Source: Condylostoma magnum (taxonomy: Eukaryota > Ciliophora > Heterotrichea > Heterotrichida > Condylostomatidae). Taken from it: a stretch of DNA of 64,000 nt. Location of the stretch: assembly GCA_920105805.1 (NCBI GenBank), contig CAKKTI010000009.1, positions 78,837-142,836 of the forward strand, written 5' to 3'. Positions 11,917-23,500 of the stretch are shown one piece after another (position 1 is the first letter of the stretch; each line of letters starts with the position of its first letter). The translations under genes were made by a program, and so were the position numbers. A model generated the notes under the pieces. The model was not told the origin of the DNA. It worked only from the letters and a program-made list of their open reading frames with translations, and made no database searches.

Positions 11917-14900
11917 TTAATATCCAAATACAGGAGTTTTTGATTTTCTTGTTGACATTTCTAAAGATTTTCTCAGATTATCCCTTTATTCACTGCTTCT
12001 ATTACGTCTTTTTGTCTTATTTCTATATTATCTCATGGGTATATGCCGCTATGTGTAAATTTTACTAATATTCTATAGGGCTGTTTTAGGTCTTTAACTC
12101 ACCAAATTTCTAGCTAAAATTGATTCATTATTCTATATACTAGATTTAGACAAATTCGGAAGTTTTTACTATTAAAGCTTAGAATCAATTGATTCCTCTT
12201 CCTCTGGGATTTCATCAAGTTATCCTTTCATTTATAATTAGAATGTTTCCTAAACATGAATTCGAATTGGAGATTTTGAGGGAAAAAAGGTCTTGAAAAT
12301 TTCCTTACATTTGAATTAATGATTCTACTCACTTTCATATTTTTTATTAGGAAATTACTTTTTTAAGTATTTTAATTCAGTTGCAATGCAAAAATGAGCT
12401 ATACCCAATTCTGCCACTTTTTAAATAATTGAGTCTTTGGTTATTTGTTGCTATATATCATTAATCATATCAAAATCTGCTAATTACAGTAACTGAACAG
12501 CCATTACATCACTTATGCGATATGAGAAAGTTCATTCTGGATATCCTAGCACTCCTAGTGAATTTCGCATATTTGCACTTTTCAGTTTCTTGTCTCTTTA
12601 TATAAAATCATTTAAGTACTTCAAAGTAGGATATATAGATTTATTAACTTTTCTGTTAAGTGAATTGATTATTTAAAACTATGATTTATCCTTACGTTTT
12701 AGCTATTACTTTTTACTTATTTTGAATGTTTGAGTTATAGAATTCTGAATACATGCCAATGCTTTGTAACTACACCTTAGAGCTCTTTTATGATTTATTT
12801 ACTACGAGTATAAGGAGCATAGCTATAGATTTAGTTTTCCCGTGTATTATGAATACCAGATTGATTATGATGGTAACCCTAGTTTATTTCTGCTATTTGC
12901 GTTGAAAATGCAAGCTTAGAGATATACACTGGTCTTTTGCAGCTCTCCTAGTCTTTGATAGCATGCTGCTATATTTTGCACAGTTACTAAGATATAATTT
13001 AAATCTAAATCCCGATTCTAAGTAGTTAAAGCTTGTAGAAGTTCCTCAGTTTATTTGAATAGAACTAAGGCATTTTAAAAATCATTATGATCTAGCAAAT
13101 CAGTTGCTGATTCAATCAGACGGGATAGAATTCTTTATTATTTAAATTTTTACATTTAACTATCAACTAAACTACAAATTTTAGGAAGGAAAGCTCGCAT
13201 ATTCTGTTCTATTAGCAGCCTTTTAGATTCCTCCTGTATTAGGAGATATCCTAGTCATACAGCATCTGGGTTTTCTGGAACTTCTATTTTAACTTTTAAA
13301 ACTTCCAAAAGGTCCTCAATGTCATCAAGTAATTATTCCCAATTATCTAGTTAAGAGTACCGCCATTGAATTTCTTTTAGTTTTACATCTAGGCTAGGTA
13401 ATAAACCTTCTAGGAACTGTAATGATTCTTCCTATGAGTAAGATTTTGTAAATTCTTACACTGATTCCTTAGTAAATAACTTCGTTGAGTTTATTAAATA
13501 AGATAAATTATCCTTTGTTATTGCAAAAATTTCCTCGTCTTCTGTTGATCTAAATAGTAAAGAATACTATTGGAATAGTTCTTTAATCACTTTATCATTA
13601 GTTTCATTTGCCAAATATCGTACTAAAATTTCAAATTCTTAGAATTATAGAAATCCATCTTCATTTAGATCAGCAGCTTCATATAAAAGTTTCACAAAAT
13701 CGACAGTTCTTCTTCGTTTTCTTTGGTAACAATCTAAAACTGGCTCAATGAATAGATCACTATCTATAACTAGAATTTTACTGCCTTGCAATTCTATAGT
13801 GGTTTTATGCTTGTCTGTAAACTATTTCAGCTTGTTTAACTCGCTATTATCAATAAACTGATTATGATACTGTTTTAAGAAATCAATAGCTCTGTTATGC
13901 AATAGATAATGCCTGTCACTTGTTTCATGATTAACAGGAACTCTAGTACCTTATTGATTATTTACATAATTATTCAAAAAATCAGTATAAATATGCAGGT
14001 CTTCATTATCCCAAGCGTCATACAATCCAACTAACCTTCCAAATACTCTTATCCTATGCACAAATTTGTATTTAATGCAACTAGTTAATATATGATTAAA
14101 CTTATTAATAGCTGCCTTCTTCATTCCAAACTTTCTTAGTAGGATATCAAATACGAAATCAGATAGAGGCAATCTTTTTTAATCCGCATCTTTAGTATTT
14201 CTCTTTTCATCGTATATATTAGAAATAAGCTTCACTAGCATTCTTTTAAACATTACATTTTTTACTTTTCTTTAGGTTCTATAAGATTATCTCTTAACAA
14301 GCTGCTATGCTATACTATTTCATGGTTTATCCGCCCTATCTTCTGAATCATTGGCTGTTATAGTAGTTAAGTATCTTAGTTTTTTAGGTTCATCATACTC
14401 CTCTTCTGATATCTCAGTATCTACCCTTTGTACTACCTTTTAAACTTTATTTTTAAAAGTAGGACTTTAAACACTGGCCATTTGTATCAATTCCTTCTAA
14501 AAGCTCTACCTTAAATTATGAATTAATGATTGCATACCTTATTTGCTTTATTGCTTCTTTTTGTTATCCTATTCTACAAAATTTGAAATATTTGACTCTA
14601 TATCATATATCTTAGAGCCTAATTTATTCAATCCTTTTTGCATTTATACAGTAACTCTACGTTTGGCTTTTCTTTCAATTTACTTTTACTCTTTCTTCAC
14701 ATCTTTAGCTTATCCTGCACATTCACAAAATAGAATATCGATATCAATATCAGTTGATTAATCTACTAGAGTTATTACAGGAGCATCAATTCCAATGTCT
14801 TTAAAATCTTCTTACTGGAATAAATCTTACTCTTATCTTTCATGCATTGCAATTTCACTATTCAATTATTTTTCTTCCTTTAGTTACTCAGAGAGAACAG

Positions 14901-15945
14901 GATCAAGATTAACGTGGTGGTCAATCACATCAGAGGATTTAAGTCTTACTGTTTATTACCCTTTCTTTCTAATTATTAATTAACCATTTTTATCCTGGTA
15001 TATTTCTTAGCCTGTTGATTCTACTTTTAGTTTGATTACCCTGTTTTCATCCTTTAATACCAAATTTTCCCTCTTTAATTTTTTATACTAATTTTGTATT
15101 ATTTCAATTTAATCATTTTACCGCCTTATAGTATTTTCTTTTGTTATTATTTCTTCTTTATGACATTAAATTTACTGTTAAAGAGTTTTACTTTCAGATT
15201 TTATTGCCTTTTATTGCTCTTTTAGATAATCAATTTTATGTTGATATCTCTTGAACATTTAAATCCTTATATTCTTTTACTCTTCCTCTTTTAAATTTGT
15301 CTTTTAATCTTATAGCTTTAAAGCTCTTTACAGCAACCCTGTATAACCATCCCATACTTTCTATAGTACATTTCCTCTGGCCTTGCAATTCGTGGATACT
15401 TATCTTACAGCTTCGTTAAAACATGACTAATAAATAGTCTGTGTCTTATCAAAAAGTTTATAAGGATCATTTTTAAACTCTCCGTAAGTCTTTTATAAAA
15501 TGTTATCCAGTCACTAAATCAAAGAAACAGCATCTCTATTCCTACTTGGGCATCCATGAGCTCCTTTAAATTGGCTTTTTAAGAAGATCTATTCAAGTTC
15601 TTATGGAACATCCTCCTTCTGATAAATTGTTTTAAGCTAGTCAATATTAGTTGGAAATTTCCTAACATCTCCTTTTGGAGTGACTGGTATGCTTTTACTA
15701 CATCAATGACTAGGAATAGTTAACTTTCTATCGCTTTTCATCTTGGTATGCGCAAACTAAGATTTTGTTTACACTAATAATCCAAAGTAATTTTCTTATA
15801 AAGAACCTGATCTCTTATGCAACAGGTTTTTATTAGTTTTGGAATATGTTTTAATGAAACTTAGCATTTCTTGACTTGTTTACTTTGGAGTCCGGTGCAG
15901 TATTTAGGAGGTACTAGCGTTTCTAAGTTATTATTTTTCTTGCAT
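11917..15945 (-). CDS. large coiled-coil protein with TSNAXIP1/axonemal-like N-terminus and EF-hand
   Basis: One frame of 1343 codons from ATG 15945 to TAA-TAA. Residues about 160-230 include FNEAVRQVSTNCKARGNVL and a following KVWDGY, resembling the conserved block of TSNAXIP1 and axonemal dynein light-chain-domain proteins. Long coiled coils follow (about 240-360). Near residue 755 a single EF-hand-like loop (AADLNEDGFLQF) is seen, then TPR-like helical repeats and a basic tail. A TGA near 14313 (ADKPWNS) is read as Trp; the alternative is a break into two genes with the second starting at ATG 14253. A ciliary role is inferred from the N-terminal similarity only. Confidence 0.6.
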
Positions 15946-16017
15946 ATTCAAATTAGAAAATTGTATGTATCTACTTGGAAATATAGAGTAATTAAATTTA
16001 ATGAAGAAAGTAGAAGC

Positions 16018-16383
16018 TTAGTGGGCAATCATTAGGTTAAAAAGGCATTTTTGCATGTTTTATTTGTCAGTAGAATCAATGAATTTTTTAAATACTTATT
16101 AATAACTAATTTTAACTGACTCTATATATATTTTCATTTGATTAGTTGTCTAAACTCCTGTTCTACTTAAAGATCTAATTAACTTCTTATAAAGCTAGCT
16201 GTTTATTATGGCAACAAGTGTAATTACTTGGATTTTAAGCATATCTTTGCTCATTAAAGCCATTTCCGGATAATAAAAGAAATTAGCGTGTGCAGTTTAA
16301 GCAGTGTGATTGCAGGCAGTTTCTAAATTTTATGAACTAGAAGTGATTAATTCCACATTTTTACTGAAGGTTGTATTAGCCAT
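16018..16383 (-). CDS. hypothetical protein, 121 residues
   Basis: A short frame from ATG 16383 to TAA 16020-16018 with protein-like composition (YYPEMALMSKD, KIQVITLVAI). It lies in the same frame as the large gene downstream, whose first Met is 73 nt further on. It might therefore be an N-terminal extension of that protein if the TAA is read as Gln. The AT-rich 73 nt favours two genes. Nothing is recognised in it. Confidence 0.4.
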
Positions 16384-16513
16384 TCTTTAAGTTTTGTAGA
16401 GTGTAATTTTGTTAAAAGTATGCCTATTGGTTTTAATTCCAAATATTAATTAAGCTATTTTCGTTGTAAAATTTATATAAGTATTATATTTCCTACATAG
16501 AAATCTGTTAGTT

Positions 16514-17047
16514 ATGAGTGCAAGTAAAGGCATTTTATTTGACCAATTGCATAATCTTTTATTTACTTGTAAAATTCCCTTCTAATATATTATTTATGCT
16601 ATTCCAAATGCATTCTTAGCAATGATCTTGTTTACAGTTATTCAATTAGATAAATTCCTTGTTTTAGTCGTTGTGTTTACAGTTATTTTATTCTTAATTT
16701 GGCTTAGATTATTTACTGGAGCAGTCTATAATAGTTTATTTATTTGGTGAATTATTATCCTACAACCCATTACATTGATTAAGTAATGTATGATTTTCCT
16801 ATAAGGGCATGTACTACACAGATACCCCTATTATTATTCTAGGTTCATTTCCCTACTATACTTCGCCTATCTATTGTTAGTTAATTTATAGAATTATTTT
16901 TTAACGAATTTATAGATTTAATTTATTCGTAATAGTTTACCAATAATCCTGCACTTATCTAATTGAGTTGCTTTGATTAGAAGAATCATAAAGTTGAATA
17001 TAGTAGAACAAATTCTTATATACATTTATTCTATTATTTTAGCATGA
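16514..17047 (+). CDS. multi-pass membrane protein, unrecognised
   Basis: The frame from ATG 16514 to TGA-TAA gives 177 residues. At least four strongly hydrophobic segments are visible (near residues 25-45, 48-70, 75-95 and 110-135), with TGA giving Trp in FIWW and LSNWVAL. No family is recognised. Its 3' end overlaps the stop of the convergent gene by 9 nt. Divergent spacing to the gene at 16383 is 130 nt. Confidence 0.5.
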
Positions 17048-17362
17048 TAAAATATCCTTGAATCCTTCAGCAACCAAATAAAGCTTATTCGTGTCAAAGA
17101 GACAGTTATAGTAGTTCTAAAGTACTTATGATGAGTCTTTCATTATTTCATAGAGTTGCCAAATGAGTTTAACTTAACTATCTGTCTTAAATACTTTCGT
17201 TATATTTGCAATTTCGTTATACAAGAAACCTTGATTATTGTTATCTACAAAATGCTTGATGATAGATGCTCCGAGAGCTGAGTAGAAGCCTTGCTCTGTA
17301 TTGGGAAAGCCAATACTTGATTAGGTTGGTTGACCGATTGTGAAATGAATTTATTTTGACAT
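17039..17362 (-). CDS. hypothetical protein, about 107 residues
   Basis: The frame runs from ATG 17362 to TAA 17041-17039 and ends KDILSC. Its composition is that of a soluble globular protein (GFYSALGASIIKHFVDNN). In-frame Met codons upstream at 17437 and 17462 would lengthen it to 132 or 140 residues; the AT-rich stretch before 17362 favours the shorter form. No domain is recognised. The 3' end overlaps the convergent membrane-protein gene. Confidence 0.45.
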
Positions 17363-17679
17363 TAAATTTATAGAATTTTAAATTTGAAAATGGCTTATGA
17401 AAATTGTTGATTTGGCCTTTAAGTCTTGATTGTGCATTAATACAGCAAGAAAGCTTAGTCACATTTAAATAGTAGCAATTAGATTATTAAGGCAACTTAT
17501 TGAACAATGTTTATGTAAAGTAGATATTAATTAAACTTTCAAAGGATATAAGTAACATAGATTTCTAATAATAATATATTGTATAACAAATAATTTAGTA
17601 TAAAACAGATGCATTGCACTAATAATATAAATTTACAATTAAAAAGTAAAGAAAAACATAAAAATAACAAGGCGAATTA
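17363..17679. other. AT-rich intergenic region
   Basis: About 320 nt between two minus-strand genes, very AT-rich. Apart from possible upstream starts of the neighbouring gene (17437, 17462), I see no gene, RNA or clear motif. Confidence 0.35.
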
Positions 17680-17904
17680 TTAGTTTCCTCAATCAAATCT
17701 TTCGTAGTACAATTTCCTACAGGCATCTTTAAAAAACCTACAAACAAAATCAACTAAACTGTAGTAAGCTAATCTAAATTTCGTGTAATCTAACCGGTCT
17801 TCTTAAAATTCATTCAATCAAGAATACTTTATAAATAAGATCACTGATTTAGAATCTAGGCTACCTGCAAAATTTCTTAATTGGAATTCCAGGTATTTCC
17901 TCAT
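17680..17904 (-). CDS. small hypothetical protein, 74 residues
   Basis: The frame begins MRKYLEFQLRNF and ends RFDWGN before TAA-TAA. Composition is clearly protein-like (KYSWLNEFQEDRLDYTKF, with TGA as Trp). It lies in the +1 frame relative to the TMEM8-like gene just upstream. It may be a separate gene or the C-terminal part of that protein after an unrecognised intron. No family is recognised. Confidence 0.4.
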
Positions 17905-17914
17905 CTTTATTTAT

Positions 17915-17935
17915 AGCTTGTAATAAATACAAGCT
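17915..17935. repeat. perfect inverted repeat (8-bp stem, 5-nt loop)
   Basis: AGCTTGTA and TACAAGCT flank ATAAA. It sits exactly between the TAA at 17936 of the TMEM8-like frame and the Met of the next small frame. It could form a hairpin in RNA near the gene end; no function is known. Confidence 0.5.
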
Positions 17936-18532
17936 TTAGATGGCTATAAATAAATGCCATAATCCATGAAACAATCTTAAAGTGTCTAAATCGTCAAATA
18001 ATCCTAAAACAAAAAACACTAAAGCAAGAGATAGGTAAATAAAGCTTCATTTTAAATAATAAGTATTGAATCTTGGTTTTCTTATAAAAATGCATTTAAT
18101 TGCAAACATAATGATAAATAAAAGTATAGGGAAAACAGTATTGATGATATTTCAAGGATTTCTGAATTGCATTATTAAGGTTATAAATAGTCCTAGTATA
18201 TTTAGCATGATATCAATATCACAGAGTTATATTGACTTGTAATTTCCTTTAGTTGTCTTTTGCAAATTATCCATGAGGTAAATGATAGTAGTTATAAAGC
18301 ACGTAATTGAAGCTATATTATCAATTTTATGTCAATTTCTCGCTGATAAGTATAATGAATTTATGTTAATACTTTCTACTGTGTGATACAATAATGAAGA
18401 AAGGAACGTGATTACGTATAAAGAGCCCTGTAAGTACATACGCTTTTTAAATAATAGATAAAGAGCTGGAAGACATGCAAAATTCGTAATTCCTGTTATG
18501 TATAACATGCATGCTTATTCCAAGTTCAGCAT
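17936..18532 (-). CDS. TMEM8/PGAP6/myomaker-like multi-pass membrane protein
   Basis: 198 residues to TAA 17938-17936, with about seven hydrophobic segments. Three landmarks match the CREST-type family containing TMEM8, PGAP6 and myomaker: SSLLYHTVES after TM2, NWHKIDN before TM3, and a C-terminal FHGLWHLF in the last helix (Ser, Asp and His positions of the predicted metal site). These proteins are putative membrane lipid hydrolases. If the TAA is Gln, the last helix would continue (SLYLLQAINKD) as in relatives, and the frame would overlap the next small gene. The true end is therefore uncertain. Confidence 0.55.
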
Positions 18533-18554
18533 TTATACTTTATTAAAAGATTGC

Positions 18555-19205
18555 TTAATATTTTAATATAGGAAAGGAAATCATACAAGTTTCAAATATG
18601 TTATTACATTAGATAAAAGATGAAAAATAGTAATATTTACGAAGGCTCTTTGTACTAAATAAGTCTTTTGTAATTTAAAATCAGTATTTTAAATGCCGTT
18701 ATACTTCCCATTACTCTAGTAAGGTATATACACATTTTTTAACTTTTGCTTATTCCATAATCTCACATTTTTACTTTGATAATTCAACTTTCTACAACTG
18801 CTGCCTAATTTCTTTTAAAAGGCTCTCTATTGTAGAGCGCTTAGTATACTCCTGCTATAGAATAATGCAACCCCTAAATATTTCTAATAAACTAATTCAG
18901 AGGAAATATAATAAAACAAATGCTTTCCTTATCTAGAATAATATCTTTTAAAAGGAAACATTATCAGAAAGGAATCTCTTATCTCTTCCTTTTAAATTAT
19001 TTAGATCTCCTTTACATACTGCAATGGCTACTATAAATCTCAATTCCTTAGACACTAAAAATATAATTCATTACCGTAGTATTTAAGTATTATTAGTTTC
19101 CTTATTAATTCAATACTAAGTGTATAAGTATAAATTTAAAATAATGCAAAGTTTATTCACCGATTCATTAACCTTTCATTGATGCTACCAATTGAAAGAG
19201 GGCAT
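18555..19205 (-). CDS. hypothetical protein with one membrane segment and coiled coil
   Basis: 216 residues from ATG 19205 to TAA 18557-18555, dense in in-frame TGA (Trp) and TAA/TAG (Gln). The middle has a hydrophobic stretch (AFVLLYFLWISLLEIF, about residues 108-125), followed by a charged coiled coil (ESLLKEIRQQLQKVELSKQK) and a Tyr/Phe-rich end. No family is recognised. The next gene starts 22 nt downstream on the same strand. Confidence 0.45.
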
Positions 19206-19916
19206 TCAAAGCAGAACTTAAATCTAATATTGTTTTTAAATATAAGTAAAAATAGTATAAAATCAAAGTACCTAACCATATAAAGCTATATACTAAAGTA
19301 TCAAATCAAAGCTATTCTTATTGCCTGCAAAGTATGGAAATAACTTATTATATGTATAAATGCAATTTATGCTATGTGTTTATACTAGATCTTAATAATT
19401 ATTTCAAAGTATTCTTGATGCTTTCTAAAGTTAATAGTTACAATTAGTTTGAGAAGTTTAGAAATGCTTGCTAGTCATCCGAGTTGTGATAAGAGTTATA
19501 AACTGAATTCTTTATCATTTTTTTGTTGCAATTAAATTTAAAGGAGTTAAAGATACAGCATCCATAACAGATCCTATTCCTTAACAATAATTACCTGCTT
19601 GTTATAAGTAGTACTAAGATATCCACTAAAAGATAATATAAGTTAAAGAATTTAAGATTGTCTTATCTGCATATTAAATCAAAGTAAGAGATATAGTTTA
19701 TATAAGCATAATCTCTTTTAAATGATAGCTAAGTATACTTATTGTAATTCTCTATCACAAGGGGAAATAATAAATACAATTGTTATGGAACGTTATCTCT
19801 ATATATGGCTTATCATAATTAATATAAGAAGGATTGTGAGTTATACCTTTGATTTAACCTTCTTCATATACGTTTCAAACTTATCTAAAACTCAATTCAA
19901 ACCCTTTATAATAAAT
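19206..19916. promoter_or_regulatory. divergent intergenic region with promoter-like repeat
   Basis: 711 nt separate two divergent starts, much longer than other gaps here. No gene is supported in it. From 19665 to 19760 it holds an element repeated upstream of the second giant gene (26808-26906), so it probably contributes to shared regulation of the two paralogues. Confidence 0.45.
19665..19760 (+). repeat. upstream element copy 1 of giant-gene pair
   Basis: Begins ATCTGCATATTAAATCAAAG and ends TCTATCACAA. It is similar to 26808-26906, with scattered substitutions and a 3-nt length difference. It lies about 156 nt before the predicted start of the first giant gene. Confidence 0.6.
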
Positions 19917-20572
19917 ATGTTCTTTACTATCCTTCTTATAAGTCAAACGGCTGCTTCCTGCGAGGAGCAGTGAAAGACTGACAACATATGCCACCCCTAG
20001 TGTATGTTGCCACATCATGGCTTTGATTGATCGATAACGAATGAACCCTTGTCTTCCGGCTGCATCTAAGAGTGTATTTCTCGAGGATGTGATCCTGTTT
20101 TGAATTTCAACCAGCAATGTGACGAAGTATGTAACATAAAGGCGTGTGGCTTCGATTTTGGTCAATGCTCGTCATGCTCGGTTGATAAAGTAGGAGATGG
20201 AAACTGTGACAAGGAATGCTTCTTCTCGGAATTTAATTTCGACAGTGGAGACTGTGATTCAACGGAGTGTAGCCCGGGCTGCACTTTCTCAATGATTTCG
20301 GACGGTTAATGTGACAAGGCTTGCTATAGCTCAGACTGTGACTACGATGGAGAAGATTGCCAGGACCGATGCAGCTTTGACTGTCTGAATAGCTAGATAG
20401 GGGATGGGACCTGCCAGGAGGAGTGCAATGTAGGAAGTTGCTACTTTGATAAAGATGACTGTGGGTAATGCCATCCAGATTGTATGTGGCAAGATAAGTC
20501 AACTTGTAAGCCAGAGTGCTTGATTCTAGACTGTGACTGAGGATGATTACCAGATGGAGGATGCAATGATTA
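19807..20572 (+). repeat. near-identical 5' block, copy 1
   Basis: 766 bp match 26958-27723 at a constant offset of 7151. By eye I count four differences (20450, 20485, 20536, 20545), all in the last 125 nt. The block covers 110 nt of leader and the first 218 codons of the giant gene, including the LNR cysteine repeats. Identity stops abruptly on both sides. Confidence 0.85.
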
Positions 20573-23500
20573 TATGCTATAATTGTAAAACTTCATGCAA
20601 TAGGAGCATAAAAATGATTATTACTACACTTGGAGTTTTGATTCTTGCTATTAATCAAGTTGGCAATCATGCACCCCTGATAAATTCTATTAAGATTGAA
20701 ATTGCAATTGAGAATGCAGTTATACTGACTGCTTTTAGGATAATTTTGCATGCTTATGGAACTCTCCTAGCTTAGACGGGTGTCAATTTGAATTATATGG
20801 TGGGTTGTGCACAAAATGTAATTACTTTTATTATATGTTTAATAAAGAATGTTATTAACTTTGCCCATTTGGTACAATTCCAAAATAAATAAATTGAATA
20901 ATGATCTGCATTGCTGATGAAGATAATACAACTGAAGAGAACCCATCAATTGTCTATTTAGGTGATATAGGATAATCACATTTTACGGGAGCCTTAAATT
21001 ATCCTTTGAAAAATTTTTGGTAGTTTGCTAAGTATTTTAGATACAAAAATACGATAGCTTATTTGATAAGTGATATTCATATGGGAAATGAAACGTAGTA
21101 TTATAATCTTAGATGAAAAACTATTCAAAATCTAAAATTTTAAAGCTTAATATGTCAGAATTAAGAAACAAGCTGTGTATAAAATCGAGCTACAATTTTT
21201 ATCGATGAACCTAGTTATAATTTATAGTTTTACCAAGGTAATATAACATTCAAAGACATTATATTTGATGGAGTTACTACAATATTGTCTTAGCTACCAG
21301 GATGAAATTATTGTCCCTATACTGAAAAAAGAGACAACAAATACTACGATGATAGAGGAAATGAATTGTAAAATGGATAATCCTTCGAAAATTGTAGAAT
21401 TTATGATTAATCGAATGAATTAGTTTTGCTATCATATTCTAATGAAAGATAGAATAATAATATAGACTTTATAAATATCACTTTTTAAAACATAAGAGCA
21501 TATAGTAGTATAATAAATAGCAGTGGAGCAAATCTGAATTTAGAAAACGTAAATTTCATAAATACAAGGTCAGCTTTAACTGTTTAATTAATACATTCTG
21601 TGAATTATTGAGATGAAAGTTAATAAGAAGGTAGAAAGAGTATTAATTTTAAATATCAAACTGGATAATTTGATTTAATAAACAATGGCTATGAATTTGA
21701 TACTATTAACGTTGGATAAATAATGAAATTAGAGGATATTGATTATATCATAATTTCTAATTTAATTGTAAAAAATTGTGTAGTAGATTATTAAAATAAC
21801 ACTTATTCCTGAGATTAGCAATTGATAAATATCGAAAAATTTATCGATGCACAAATTCATGATATAAAACTTCAAGATAGTATGTTTTAAGGAATTGTAT
21901 TGATTTCTAATTAAATGTCTTCTATTAATACAAATTTACGATACAATGAATTTAATTTCGCGTTATCGAAACTTAAACTATACAATTTAACAATTAAAAA
22001 TTCATTGATTCAAAGTAGTATAATTTCATCTCAACTTTTTCATTTGGAAGATGCAAACGTTACTGTAGAAATAGAGAACGTTTCTATTACTAACTGTCTA
22101 TTAACCTCTAATTATATTATAGATATCAAGCAAACTGGAGAAACCTAAAGTAGCAGTTTAATCTAAGTGAGAATAAATAATTTGATAATTGACTAAATTT
22201 CTAGTCCATAAAGCTCATTTCTGAGGGTTTAAAATCTAGATTTGCTTATATTGGAAAATTCAAAATTAGAAAAGTATTTTCAAGCATGGAATGAGCCCCT
22301 TAAATTGTAAATTTAAAACAATTTTATTGACAATCCCGATCATTACATTACCTTACCTATTACTGTTAGTTAAGAATAAGGCTAATAAACATTTTTAGAA
22401 CTTACAAATACTAAAGAGACCTAAATCTTAAACTTCGAAATGATTGATATACTGATTAATAATAATATGGGGTTCGATATTCAAGGACCTTAACTTAGCT
22501 TTATTGTAAGAGAGTCTAATTTTCAAGATATCTAAATGAATAACTATCAATTCTTCAAATTATACGAAAATTTTGCAGATGTTTAAATAGAGAGCAACTT
22601 GTTTGAAAATATATCCTATTACACTTATATTACTTAATTTTCAGAAAACTAGGGTCAGATCAGCTTTTATAATAATAAAATTTAAAACTGCAATTAAGAT
22701 TAACCACTCATTACAGAAGCTAATGCTGTGAGACTATACAATGTATCGAATATAAGAATAGCTCATTGTATATTCTCTAATATTACACCGTATACTGATC
22801 TTTCAGCAATCAAGATACAATTTGGATCTAATTATACTAATAGCTCTAAAAAGAATTATGTTTAGATCTTTGACTCGACTTTTTCAGTAAATGAATCGAA
22901 TGGAAGTGGAGCGTGTATAAATTTATTTGGAGGAGATTTTATAGCTGATTTTCAAGTTGCTAACTGCTAATTTTTGTAGAATAAGGCTTCATTAGAAGGA
23001 TCTACAATCTATTTGGATAATTAAGCCTTATTATCTGATAATTCCTTTATTAGACAAAGCAGTTTTATTGGAAACTAATCACAAAGTAATGGAACAATTA
23101 CATTAAAGCATTTTTAAGGAGATTTAGTTATCTCAGATTGCTCATTTTTATAAAACTTTGCTAAACAAGGCGCCATATTTTATTAGGTAATATAACCTGG
23201 TGCCCAAACATAAATATGATTCTTAAAAACGTATTCAAAGGAAAACGATGGAAATTAACTGATCAAAATCACAGGAATTAGATCAGATAATGCATTTAGA
23301 ACATATAATTGCCTTTTTACTGGCCATAAAGTAAGCATAATTGACATATAAAATCAATCATGGATAGACAGTAGATCAATCTTTTAAAAAAATATGTTAA
23401 ATTCCTCAATTTTTAGTTTAAATCAAAACGCATAAGCATATCTTTACGAATCGTAAATACTAGAAAATAAATTAGACCCAAAATTCCCTCTAATATAAGT

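Noticed and set aside
19722-19916. N-terminal extension of the giant gene from ATG 19728
   Set aside because: The extension differs between the two copies, and the Met at 19917 gives a proper signal peptide in both.
20233-20502. Minus-strand ORFs in the LNR blocks
   Set aside because: They mirror the Cys-rich coding repeats and share no recognised features.
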